The notes under the pieces are model-generated. The model saw nothing but the letters and a program-made list of their open reading frames with translations, was not told the origin of the DNA and made no database searches. From Ochrobactrum sp. RH2CCR150 (GTDB lineage Bacteria; Pseudomonadota; Alphaproteobacteria; Rhizobiales; Rhizobiaceae), in assembly GCA_014138095.1 (NCBI GenBank), contig JACGXE010000006.1, positions 62,001 through 126,000 on the forward strand: 64,000 nucleotides of DNA, written 5' to 3'. Shown here piece after piece: positions 1 through 8,140 of the stretch (the stretch's first letter is position 1; every line of letters starts with the position of its first letter). Position numbers and translations under genes: made by a program.

Positions 1-37
1 CGCAAATCCGTTTCACATTTTCGCGAAAAATGCTCTA
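1..37. repeat. Partial palindromic intergenic repeat
   Basis: The first 37 bases resemble one half of the palindromic intergenic element seen complete at 59971-60053: a block rich in TTTTCGCGAAAA-like sequence ending in GCTCTA. Only one half lies in the window, so the pairing partner cannot be seen. The family assignment is by resemblance. Confidence 0.45.
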
Positions 38-72
38 AGTTTCCTCCCAGATGGTACGGAGGAGGAAATAAA

Positions 73-495
73 ATGGCCGAAAAGGCACCATCCAAGCCGG
101 TGCTTCTATCCGGCGGCAACCCGCAAATTCCAAAAGGGGAAGGCGACGCGCCGGTCAATGCCTATATCGTCGCCATGCCCGGTTGGAAAAGCGATGTGGG
201 ACGCCGGTTGAATACGCTCATCGAACAAGCTGTTCCAAACGTCCACAAGGCGGTCAAGTGGAACTCGCCTTTCTACGGGCTTGAAGGACAAGGCTGGTTT
301 CTGAGCTTTCATTGCTTCGCCAAATATATAAAGGTCGCCTTCTTTCGCGGTCTCTCCCTGACGCCGCAGCCGCCCGTGGAGTCCAAGAGCCAGGATACAC
401 GTTACTTCCATATCCATGAAAACGACGTGCTGGACGAAGCGCAATTTACCGACTGGGTGAGGCAAGCAAGCCAGTTGCCCGGTGAAAAGATGTGA
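73..495 (+). CDS. DUF1801 domain protein (first of pair)
   Basis: A 140-aa soluble protein with no signal peptide or membrane segment. The pattern around residues 45-85 (a VKWNSPFYG segment, then WFLSFHCF and the strand YIKVAFFRG) matches the DUF1801/YdhG-like fold, whose biochemical role is not established. A strong GGAGGAGG sequence lies just ahead of the ATG at 73. It overlaps the next DUF1801 gene by four bases, so the two are probably co-translated. Family assignment is fairly secure; function is unknown. Confidence 0.8.
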   Translation: MAEKAPSKPVLLSGGNPQIPKGEGDAPVNAYIVAMPGWKSDVGRRLNTLIEQAVPNVHKAVKWNSPFYGLEGQGWFLSFHCFAKYIKVAFFRGLSLTPQPPVESKSQDTRYFHIHENDVLDEAQFTDWVRQASQLPGEKM

Positions 496-908
496 GCCAA
501 ATGATGACCACCAACGAAAGCAAATCCGCTTCACAGCTGATCGATGAACGCATTGCCACGCTTGACGACTGGCGAGGCAAGACGCTGGCCAATGTTCGTG
601 CGATCATCACGAAGGCCGATCCCGCAATCATAGAAGAATGGAAATGGCGCGGCGTACCCGTATGGGAGCGCGATGGCATTATCTGCACCGGCGAGACCTA
701 TAAGCAGGTTGTCAAACTGACTTTTGCCAAGGGCGCATCGCTGGACGACCCGACTGGTTTGTTCAACTCAAGTCTGGACGGCAATATGCGCCGGGCCATC
801 GATATTCGCGAAGGCGAAGAGATCGACGCGGATGCTCTGACGACTCTTGTTCGCGCAGCCATAACACTCAATAGCGCGAAACCGTCGCGCAAGAAAAAGA
901 CCCCGTGA
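492..908 (+). CDS. DUF1801 domain protein (second of pair)
   Basis: A 138-aa second DUF1801-type protein. The segment EEWKWRGVPVWERDGIICTGETYKQVVKLTFAKGA corresponds to the WNSPFYG...VAFFRG core of the upstream gene; the positively charged tail (SRKKKTP) is typical of these small proteins. The longest frame begins with GTG at 492, inside the end of the previous gene; ATG codons at 501 and 504 are alternatives. The two neighbours differ enough to look like old paralogues rather than a recent duplication. It faces the pilus operon tail to tail with almost no spacer. Function unknown. Confidence 0.8.
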   Translation: MSQMMTTNESKSASQLIDERIATLDDWRGKTLANVRAIITKADPAIIEEWKWRGVPVWERDGIICTGETYKQVVKLTFAKGASLDDPTGLFNSSLDGNMRRAIDIREGEEIDADALTTLVRAAITLNSAKPSRKKKTP

Positions 909-912
909 ACCC

Positions 913-1872
913 TCAATAGCTGACGGTCACCACCACCGTATCCGAATAGGTTCCCGGTGGTGGTGTAGTCTGCGGTGCAACCCGCCCATAGACGGTCAGG
1001 CTTTGCGCAGTGCCGGTTCCCGTACCGGTCACGATCTGCCCGGTTGTGTTGCCCCAGGGAGTTGTGCGCGCGGTATTGGTGTAGAGCCCATAGACAACGG
1101 CATTGGCGCCGAGGGTCATCCGTCTTTGTGTCGGTGTGGCATTACTCAAACCACCGTTGAGCGAAACACTATAAGGCAAGTTGGTGGTACAGCTTACTGA
1201 CAGAGTGCCGGTCGCGTCCACATTGGTAGTCAGGACGCCGCGATTGCCAAAATTGATCGTCGTGGCGGAGACCGTACAGGTTCGATCGACATTGGCCGTG
1301 ACATTGAAGCCCGGCTGTGTCGGATTCTCCGTCACGGCGGTACAGGCGGGCGCTACAAGCAGATAGCTGACATAGTTGAAGCGGGTTTGAGCGCCCGAAA
1401 AGGTAGAGAGATAAGCACCGCCGGGCGTCGCCGCCTGACCAGACAAGATACGCCCATAGATCGTGCGTGTTGCAGTCGTGTTGGTAAGCGGCAGCAATGT
1501 CATATCAATGGGTGGTGGGGAACCCAAAGCCGTATTGGTAACAGAACCCCATGGAACAGTGCGTGCCGTATCGGAATAAAGCTGATAGGTCAGCGAATTG
1601 GTACCACTCAACATGGTGCGGAGACCGCCGCTTGAGCCGCCACTTCCCGCATTGATATTGGGACATACGCGAAGAAAAAGGCTGAGGTTGAGGGTATTGG
1701 CACAATTGACGTTCAACGTCGCTGTCGTATCAACCGCACCTCCCCCCAAAAGATTGACGGTGCCAAAGTTGACATTGGTGACACTGAAGGAACAAGTCTG
1801 GGCATAAGCCAAACCAGGTAGAAAGATCAGTATATTGAACAGTGCCAAAGCGACAATGCGATAACGTCTCAT
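913..1872 (-). CDS. Spore coat U-domain pilus tip protein, two domains
   Basis: A 319-aa exported protein with an N-terminal signal peptide (MRRYRIVALALFNILIFLPG, cleavage near AYA-Q). Two SCPU (spore coat U) domains follow in tandem, each opening with a C-x-VS/T-x-NFG motif and closing with a YGR strand, ending in VTVSY. A two-domain SCPU protein encoded last, after the usher, matches the tip adhesin (CsuE-like) of archaic Csu pili. The start at 1872 is preferred: it has AGGAG seven bases upstream and overlaps the usher stop as ATGA, giving translational coupling. Confidence 0.82.
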   Translation of the reverse strand: MRRYRIVALALFNILIFLPGLAYAQTCSFSVTNVNFGTVNLLGGGAVDTTATLNVNCANTLNLSLFLRVCPNINAGSGGSSGGLRTMLSGTNSLTYQLYSDTARTVPWGSVTNTALGSPPPIDMTLLPLTNTTATRTIYGRILSGQAATPGGAYLSTFSGAQTRFNYVSYLLVAPACTAVTENPTQPGFNVTANVDRTCTVSATTINFGNRGVLTTNVDATGTLSVSCTTNLPYSVSLNGGLSNATPTQRRMTLGANAVVYGLYTNTARTTPWGNTTGQIVTGTGTGTAQSLTVYGRVAPQTTPPPGTYSDTVVVTVSY

Positions 1873-4307
1873 TGTGTGCTCCTGCATACAGCGTCCGGGA
1901 TGGTAACCCGTTCGGTCGTGTTACGTGGCGCGTTGAATGATATCTGACAGCTGCCTTTCTCGGACTGCACCACAATCAGCGTATTGGAGTTCTCAATACC
2001 TTCCAGATAGACCTGTCCGTCATACCCAACGATAAATTCCTGAGAGCCATTGAGGCGGGCAGTCGACCCTGTCTCGATATAGGCTCCGCTTTCATCGCGA
2101 AGGGTGACAAGGGCTGCGCGCGTATCGGCCTTGACGTTGAAGTCCACCACGGCTCCACCCCGATCGCTGGGGCTCACGACTTGGCGGGTTTCTCCTACAG
2201 TTGCATCAATCGGTAGATTGCTGGGGTCAATGGAAATGGCGTTTTTGTCATAGGAACGCAGATTGGGCAGCAACATCTTGCCGCTCTTATTGGTCTTGCC
2301 CATGGGGCGATTTTCGAACTCGACCTCGACGTCCGGCGCGCCCACATCCACCACACCAAAGGCATCGTCGATGCGGTTGGAGAGGAACACACCGCCGCCT
2401 GCCAGAACGACGGCGCCGTCAATCTGCGCGCTGGCACGAACATTCTCGTCGAACTTCTCAACGCTACCTTCAATGCGACCGATCTGGCCGCGATAACTTC
2501 CGCTGGCGGCAACGATATCGCTCTGGCCATAAGAGCCGCGCAACCGCCAGCCGGTGCTTCCAACTTCAGCCTGTTCAGATTTCATCAAATCGACGGAGCC
2601 GGTCGTCCCATTCTCATCAGCCGATATGCTTGTCGATGCCGTGATATTGTGATCGAACGACCACGACAGCCCGGCAAACAGGCCGAACGAGCCTTTCTGC
2701 TCGAAGTCTGTATAGGCGGACACGAACATGTTGCCCTTCTCACCGAAGGGCCGTGTGGCGGTGACGCCGAGAATCCGCGATTTGTCGGAATCGGCGGTTT
2801 CAATCTGCGCGTAGGAGAAATTCAGGTTTGTGTCATCGAAAATCGGAGGCAGTGAAACGGAAACCTGATCGAGGGCTTTGGCAGGCTTGGCGCTATTGGA
2901 CGGCAGCCCCGTCTCCACGATATCGGCTGTGACCGAGGCAATATCGTTATAGTCACCAAAGGTGCGCTGCGTGCGCACGTAGAATTTGATATCCCAGAGT
3001 TCGGCTTCGACGCTTGCGGCAATCTGGTATCCGGTTTCTCCACCAAATTTGCTGGTCGCGCCAGACAAGGTTCCAACGCCGAAAGGCCCGATATTGAAGA
3101 CGCCACCGACGCCAGCATTGTAGAAATTCTCGGCGCCTTCCACATGACCTTCGAAAGTCATATTATTGGTAAGGCCGTAGCGCAGCGTGCTGCTGCCGAC
3201 AATACGGTCATCATAGTCATTCGACTCCGTGCCGTAATATCGGCGCGCAAATCCGGTTTCAGCGGAGAAATCCGCAAGACCTTTAGCCAGCAAATCAGCC
3301 GAGGCATAAAAGGGTGTCTCTGTCACCGTCTCACGGCCCAGAACGTCGCGAACCACCATGCGCGCCGTACCTGCGCCGGTAACCACCGGGAGGTTGGTGA
3401 TCGAAAACGGGCCGGATGCAACAGAGCTGGTCGCGCGACGCGCATTGTCGATATAGACATCGACTGTTGACGGCACCGCCGCCGATCCGGACAGCTCAGG
3501 CATCGGCATAGTGACCAGATCAGGCCGCAGCGAAAAATTGCGTCGGATCTGCACACCGCCCAGACGGGTCGGCCGCGTCCAGGAAAGTCCGCCTGTAATG
3601 AAGTCGCCAACATTATAGGTCATCAATGTTTCCGGGTCCGAATAGGACCATCTCGTATCGAGACGCGTCGACCCGAACCTGTCGGCGTCGGACGAGCTGA
3701 TCACCTGCGACGAAGACAACACGCCATAGGGACCAAACAGGCGTCCCTCCATAAGGCCCGAAACACCTTCGAACTCCGTCAAGTCATACCAATCCTGGCC
3801 GCCGCTGGCGCCATAGATCGTGTAATTTACCAGCCCGCCGAAATTGCTCTTGGTCTTGGGCTTATCTTCCTCATCCTCTGACGCGACTTCTTGGCCAGAC
3901 TGCGCATCGATCACACGCGCGGCACGCTTATTCTCCTCGGCATCAAAACGGACAATCTGGTTCTCCTCATCATAGGTGACGTTGACCCCGGAGAGCCGGT
4001 TCACGTCGATCCATCCGTCGTCCCGCGTGGCTTCCTTGGCGGGCTTTATCCCGACATTCTTGAGCTGGCTCGGCTCAATCAGAAGCGACTCGTCCGGTGT
4101 TTGACGAAACGTAGCGATCAGCGCCGATGATGCGCCATTCACATAGACCTCAAGCTGCAGTTCCAGAGGGGCATCGTCGGAAACAAGCGCTCCCGACGAC
4201 GTAGGTGGCAATTCCTGCGCCGCAGCTTTCAGACATCCTGTGCAGACCGTTAGAAACGCAATCGTCAAAACCGCAAGATCAACCGCCCCTGACGCTCGCT
4301 TGCGCAT
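1869..4307 (-). CDS. Outer-membrane fimbrial usher, Csu-type
   Basis: An 812-aa outer-membrane usher that would translocate chaperone-bound SCPU subunits. It has an N-terminal hydrophobic export signal, an N-terminal domain beginning LELQLEVYVNG, a long beta-barrel body with the plug region (STVDVYIDNARRATSSVASGPFSITNLPVVTGAG), and a C-terminal domain with FVGYDGQVYLEGI. The length fits archaic ushers such as CsuD. It overlaps the chaperone start region by 29 bases and the adhesin start by four. No frameshift or internal stop is seen, so the secretion channel looks intact. Confidence 0.88.
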   Translation of the reverse strand: MRKRASGAVDLAVLTIAFLTVCTGCLKAAAQELPPTSSGALVSDDAPLELQLEVYVNGASSALIATFRQTPDESLLIEPSQLKNVGIKPAKEATRDDGWIDVNRLSGVNVTYDEENQIVRFDAEENKRAARVIDAQSGQEVASEDEEDKPKTKSNFGGLVNYTIYGASGGQDWYDLTEFEGVSGLMEGRLFGPYGVLSSSQVISSSDADRFGSTRLDTRWSYSDPETLMTYNVGDFITGGLSWTRPTRLGGVQIRRNFSLRPDLVTMPMPELSGSAAVPSTVDVYIDNARRATSSVASGPFSITNLPVVTGAGTARMVVRDVLGRETVTETPFYASADLLAKGLADFSAETGFARRYYGTESNDYDDRIVGSSTLRYGLTNNMTFEGHVEGAENFYNAGVGGVFNIGPFGVGTLSGATSKFGGETGYQIAASVEAELWDIKFYVRTQRTFGDYNDIASVTADIVETGLPSNSAKPAKALDQVSVSLPPIFDDTNLNFSYAQIETADSDKSRILGVTATRPFGEKGNMFVSAYTDFEQKGSFGLFAGLSWSFDHNITASTSISADENGTTGSVDLMKSEQAEVGSTGWRLRGSYGQSDIVAASGSYRGQIGRIEGSVEKFDENVRASAQIDGAVVLAGGGVFLSNRIDDAFGVVDVGAPDVEVEFENRPMGKTNKSGKMLLPNLRSYDKNAISIDPSNLPIDATVGETRQVVSPSDRGGAVVDFNVKADTRAALVTLRDESGAYIETGSTARLNGSQEFIVGYDGQVYLEGIENSNTLIVVQSEKGSCQISFNAPRNTTERVTIPDAVCRSTQ

Positions 4308-4998
4308 TTATCGGGCCAGCTTCGCTTTGAGCTGAGATCGTCAGCGAGCCACCACCCCGACTACCACCTGTTCCGGGAATGAACCAAGTTGCACTTGATT
4401 GCCCCAGAACATATCCAACAAGGCCTTTCTGCTGTGCTACGGCACGACCGCCCGAACCCTGCAGTGCAAGATCGGAAACGCGCAGTCGCTTGTTCCCCTT
4501 GTTGCTGACGGTTACCTGATAACCGCCCGACTTACGTTGGACACTCCATGACGGGTTCGCATCCGGCGTGCCGGGTTGCGAAAAGAAAACCGGAATGGAA
4601 TGGCGGATCACCAGATTGACCGTGCCGGATCGCCGCTGCGCACTATCAGGAAGTTCATCGACAATCAGCCGGTAGCTTTCTTCCGCCTTGACCGGGCTTT
4701 TCGAGGTGCGAACAATACGCACGATGTTTTCACCGCCGGGTTTCAGCTGCGATATAGGGGGACTGACGACGACATCGGTTGCTGCCGTGTAAGTATCCAC
4801 GCCATTGCTCTGGCTCCAGCGGAAGATTCTGGCCTGAACATTGATGGGCCGCTTGGCATCGTTCCAGATTCGGATGTTGGAAGCCGCCGTTGGCGCGCTC
4901 AGGTCGATGATAACCGGCGATACGCGCAACGAAGCCGCATTTGCCGGAATGAGGTACAAGCTCGCAATTAACGCCGCGGCAAAAGTCAGAACACGCAT
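4279..4998 (-). CDS. Periplasmic pilus chaperone, Csu-type
   Basis: A 239-aa chaperone with a signal peptide (MRVLTFAAALIASLYLIPANA-A) and the two Ig-like domains of the PapD/CsuC superfamily. Domain 1 carries the LRVSPVIIDL strand and the IVRTSKSPVKAEESYRLIVDELP block, close to the conserved RLxxxELP-type signature. Domain 2 contains the RHSIPVFF strand. It lies between the pilin-like subunit and the usher, the normal order for archaic chaperone-usher systems, and should fold SCPU subunits by donor-strand complementation. Confidence 0.88.
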   Translation of the reverse strand: MRVLTFAAALIASLYLIPANAASLRVSPVIIDLSAPTAASNIRIWNDAKRPINVQARIFRWSQSNGVDTYTAATDVVVSPPISQLKPGGENIVRIVRTSKSPVKAEESYRLIVDELPDSAQRRSGTVNLVIRHSIPVFFSQPGTPDANPSWSVQRKSGGYQVTVSNKGNKRLRVSDLALQGSGGRAVAQQKGLVGYVLGQSSATWFIPGTGGSRGGGSLTISAQSEAGPINAQASVRGG

Positions 4999-5014
4999 TC
5001 TACCCTCCGTGACA

Positions 5015-5512
5015 TTAATAGCTGATCGTTGCTGTTATCGTATCCGTATAGACACCTGCTGCCGGCGTCGTCTGGCCCGGCACACGCCCGTAAACCGTAT
5101 AGGCCTGTGCGTTGCCATTGCCTGTGCCGGCAACCGTGTTGGTGCCAACAGTATTACCCCAGACAGCCGTGCGATCTGCTGTGGTGTAAAGTGAGTATCC
5201 GACAGTGGCGCTTGCCGGTCCCGTCATCAAACGGTTCGTAACCGTTGCGCCCGTGCCGTTACCTGCACTCAGGCCGATTGTGTAAGGCGTCGATGTTGTG
5301 CATTGCACAGTGATTGTACTGGTGGCATCGACATTTGCCGCCAAAACACCATTGGAACCAAAGTCCAAGTTGGTTGCAGAATTAAAAACACAAGCTGCAG
5401 TAATCGTAATCTGCACATTGAACTGCGTTGTGGCCGTCTGAGCCATAACGTATGTTGATGAAAGAAAAAAACTCGCTACAAGCGCGGGAAACGCGTACTT
5501 TCTGTATACCAT
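5015..5512 (-). CDS. Spore coat U-domain major pilin-like subunit
   Basis: A 165-aa exported single SCPU-domain protein and the likely shaft subunit of the Csu-like pilus. The preferred ATG at 5512 has AGGAGGG just upstream; a longer frame reaches 5557 but lacks such a site and would bury the signal peptide. The signal ends at VMA-Q. The mature part starts with TTQFNVQITITAACVF (a typical Csu donor strand followed by the disulfide Cys) and ends with TITATISY. It is the first gene of the four-gene operon, consistent with the highest expression. Confidence 0.85.
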   Translation of the reverse strand: MVYRKYAFPALVASFFLSSTYVMAQTATTQFNVQITITAACVFNSATNLDFGSNGVLAANVDATSTITVQCTTSTPYTIGLSAGNGTGATVTNRLMTGPASATVGYSLYTTADRTAVWGNTVGTNTVAGTGNGNAQAYTVYGRVPGQTTPAAGVYTDTITATISY

Positions 5513-5557
5513 ATTCCCTCCTATATGTCGGGACGGCAATAATTGCCGACCTTTCAC

Positions 5558-5986
5558 CCAGGTTCACTTGCCCCCCATTCCCTTCTAGTCAAATCATTCC
5601 ACTACTTAATGATTCTCTATCATAAGCGGGTTAATATTTTTTTCAAGAATCCCAAAGAAGCTTGCCGTCGTTAGAAATTTATTATTGAACCAATTAGAAT
5701 TATCTATATTTTACAACATGCTAATTCATGATTTTTATTTTTACAGCGGGATGCTTCCCAACGAAATTTCTTTCGGAAATAATTGATAAATATACTTGAA
5801 CGGAAAAAATTCTATCTAAAATTATAAAATACCTTTCAGATTGCATAAACTCAAAAATATTTCCCATTTACATAATTTAGATTGATGTTGTTCTTGGAAG
5901 GAATCTTGGACCGCTCGGCATTGACTCATCAAGCGCCTGCCCTTTGTCATCGGACAAGCGCTTGATATGCGTTTTTAAACACACCT
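5558..5986. other. AT-rich leader of the pilus operon
   Basis: About 430 bases with no convincing gene. The section 5580-5900 is strikingly AT-rich compared with the rest of the window, with long A/T runs and several possible -10-like boxes, so a single promoter cannot be chosen. It should hold the promoter of the minus-strand pilus operon. Near 5928-5966 there is a 9-bp inverted repeat (ATCAAGCGC / GCGCTTGAT, 21-base loop) downstream of the Atu4866-family gene. AT-rich leaders of this kind are common targets of xenogeneic silencers; that role here is inference. Confidence 0.5.
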
Positions 5987-6337
5987 TTATCGGCGGTAGA
6001 GAATCATTCCGCCATGGTGAAGAACGTCATTGATGAAATGCCCGTCAGCAGTGAATCCGGTATCGTCCCAATAATAGATATAGTCACCGCGAACTTCATA
6101 ACGTCCCTGATAGGCGCTCTCACGACTACCGCGTGCCTCGTCATAGCGCCCGTTGCGGAGAAGATGATGGCGGACATGACCATCACCGGTGATCCACATA
6201 CCTGAATAAGGATGGCTCTTGTCAGCGGGAGCTGACAAATCAGACTGATTGTTCATTGTGAAGCCTTTGGGGGTCAGAAGAAGCAAATTCACGACCAATG
6301 CAAACGCGGCGATCATGGGCAGAGAGTATGTGGGCAT
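5987..6337 (-). CDS. Atu4866-family small exported protein
   Basis: A 116-aa protein starting at the ATG at 6337 with an upstream purine-rich GAGAAGGACGAGG. It has an N-terminal hydrophobic segment (LPMIAAFALVVNLLLLTP), then a conserved C-terminal domain with HPYSGMWITGDGHVRHHLLRNGRYDEARG and YYWDDTGFTADG, the hallmark of Atu4866-type proteins named from Agrobacterium. The gene follows the SDR stop by 13 bases and is probably cotranscribed with it. A later ATG at 6256 would give a cytoplasmic form. Biochemical function is unknown. Confidence 0.72.
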   Translation of the reverse strand: MPTYSLPMIAAFALVVNLLLLTPKGFTMNNQSDLSAPADKSHPYSGMWITGDGHVRHHLLRNGRYDEARGSRESAYQGRYEVRGDYIYYWDDTGFTADGHFINDVLHHGGMILYRR

Positions 6338-6350
6338 CACCTCGTCCTTC

Positions 6351-7076
6351 TCAGGTGGTGGCTGTTGGACGAATGACGATCTCATTGACGTCCACATCAT
6401 CCGGTTGCTCAATCGCGAAGCGAACAGCCCGCGAGATTGCATCGGGTTTCAGAGCGATAGCCCGATAGGTCTTCATCGCCTCAATTGCGATGGGGTCAGT
6501 GATCGTGTGCGCAAGATCGCTTTCCACGACACCGGGGTGAATGCAGGTGACGCGCAGCGCACTGTTTTCCTGGCGGAGCCCTTCGGATATTGCCCGAACC
6601 GCATATTTCGTTGCGCAATAAACCGCGGCTGTCGGGGCGACACTCAATGCGCCAATCGAGGCAATATTGATGATGTGGCCGGAACCGCGGGCCGTCATTT
6701 CTGGCAGTACCGCAGCGATGCCATAAAGAACGCCTTTGATGTTCACATCGACCATACGGTCCCATTCTTCGACCTTTAGCGAAGCCATCAGTGACAGCGG
6801 CATAATACCGGCATTGTTGACGATGACATCGACCCGCCCCCACAAGTCGCGTGCCGCATCGGCAAAGGCATTCATGCTGTCACGGTCGGTGACATCAAGC
6901 GGATGGGCGAAGGCCGTTCCGCCTGCTTCATTCAGTTCGGCGGTCAGCGCTTCGAGACGCTCGATGCGACGCGCACCAAGCGCGACCTTCGCGCCAGCTG
7001 CTGCAAGTTCCCGAGCAATGTCTGCTCCAATGCCGCTGGATGCGCCGGTGACGAGAACAACTTTATCGACAGCCAT
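6351..7076 (-). CDS. Short-chain dehydrogenase/reductase
   Basis: A 241-aa classical SDR. The cofactor motif TGASSGIG lies near residue 9, NNAG near residue 85, and the catalytic Ser-Tyr-Lys as IASIGALS...YCATKYA around residues 135-155. An Arg after the second strand (GARRIERLE) suggests NADP(H). The ATG at 7076 is chosen because AAAGGAAC precedes it; the frame extends five codons further. Followed closely by the Atu4866-family gene and divergent from a LysR gene that probably regulates the pair. The substrate cannot be read from sequence. Confidence 0.88.
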   Translation of the reverse strand: MAVDKVVLVTGASSGIGADIARELAAAGAKVALGARRIERLEALTAELNEAGGTAFAHPLDVTDRDSMNAFADAARDLWGRVDVIVNNAGIMPLSLMASLKVEEWDRMVDVNIKGVLYGIAAVLPEMTARGSGHIINIASIGALSVAPTAAVYCATKYAVRAISEGLRQENSALRVTCIHPGVVESDLAHTITDPIAIEAMKTYRAIALKPDAISRAVRFAIEQPDDVDVNEIVIRPTATT

Positions 7077-7180
7077 GGCTGTTCCTTTCATTGAGAATTG
7101 AGGATGCCTTGACTGTAAGCGCCAATCATTGTTTCGATAACTACGCTTGTTTTAAACAGACTGGAAAGGAAAACTAACCA

Positions 7181-8083
7181 ATGGCTCCAGATCTGAATGC
7201 GCTCGCCATTTTTGCACTTGTCGCGGAAGAGCGCAGTTTTCGGGCTGCTGCCGAGCGGCAAGGGGTGACGCGTTCTGCAATCAGCCAGACGATCCGCAAG
7301 CTAGAAGAGGGTCTTGGCATTGCGCTGATCCTGCGCACGACACGCAGCGTCAGCCTGACGGAAGCCGGCGAAAGGCTCTATGGCCAGATCGCGCCAGCCG
7401 TGGCGGAAATGACCGCAGCGCTGGAGGGAACGGAGGCGCTCAAGGAGCGCCCGCGCGGACGCTTGCGCCTCGCTGTATCGTCTATCGCAGAGCGCTTCCT
7501 ATCCGGTCCGCTTCTGGCAACATTCCTGAAGCAGTATCCTGAAATCGGACTGGATATCATGGTGACGGACGACGAGTTCGATATCGTCGCGGAAGGCTAT
7601 GACGCCGGTGTGCGTCTGGGCGAAGTGATTGCGCAAGATATGATCGCTGTCCCGATTGCCGGAGAAGAACGGCAACTTGCCGTCTGTGCGCCGTCTTATC
7701 CCGAGCGCTGCGGGATCCCCGGACACCCGGCGGAGCTGACATCGCATTTCTGTGTTGGCTGGCGTCCCTTCCCGAAATCGTCACCCTATCGCTGGGAATT
7801 TGCCGAAAACGGTAAAGAGTTCAGCGTCGCGGTGCCGCCAACTGTCACCACCAACGATATGGAGCTGATGATCAAGCTGGCCGTTTCAGGCGCTGGCATT
7901 GCATTCGGCATGGAAGAAAGCTTCCGGCCGTGGATCGAGCGCGGCGAACTGATCCCCATTCTCGAAGATTACTGCCCGTATTTCGCTGGTTTTTATCTCT
8001 ACTATCCGACACGCAAAAACATCGCGCCCAAGCTTCGTGTGCTGATCGAACATGTTCACCGCAGCCGGGCGGCTCAGGCTTAA
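7181..8083 (+). CDS. LysR-family transcriptional regulator
   Basis: A 300-aa LysR regulator: winged helix-turn-helix at residues 5-65 (SFRAAAERQGVTRSAISQTIRKLEEGLGIALILRTTRSVSLTEAG) and a periplasmic-binding-protein-like effector domain to the end. It is transcribed away from the SDR/Atu4866-family genes across about 100 bases, the usual layout for a LysR regulator and its target. The effector is unknown. Confidence 0.9.
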   Translation: MAPDLNALAIFALVAEERSFRAAAERQGVTRSAISQTIRKLEEGLGIALILRTTRSVSLTEAGERLYGQIAPAVAEMTAALEGTEALKERPRGRLRLAVSSIAERFLSGPLLATFLKQYPEIGLDIMVTDDEFDIVAEGYDAGVRLGEVIAQDMIAVPIAGEERQLAVCAPSYPERCGIPGHPAELTSHFCVGWRPFPKSSPYRWEFAENGKEFSVAVPPTVTTNDMELMIKLAVSGAGIAFGMEESFRPWIERGELIPILEDYCPYFAGFYLYYPTRKNIAPKLRVLIEHVHRSRAAQA

Positions 8084-8087
8084 ATAG

Positions 8088-8123
8088 AAAGCGGCGGAGC
8101 TTTCACTCCGCCGCTTTTGTTTT
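8088..8123. terminator. Bidirectional rho-independent terminator
   Basis: A perfect 12-bp stem (AAAGCGGCGGAG / CTCCGCCGCTTT, arms 8088-8099 and 8106-8117) with a six-base loop and a T-rich tail to 8123. It sits between the converging LysR and cytochrome c genes and can end both transcripts. Confidence 0.88.
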
Positions 8124-8140
8124 TCAAACGTCGAAACCGA

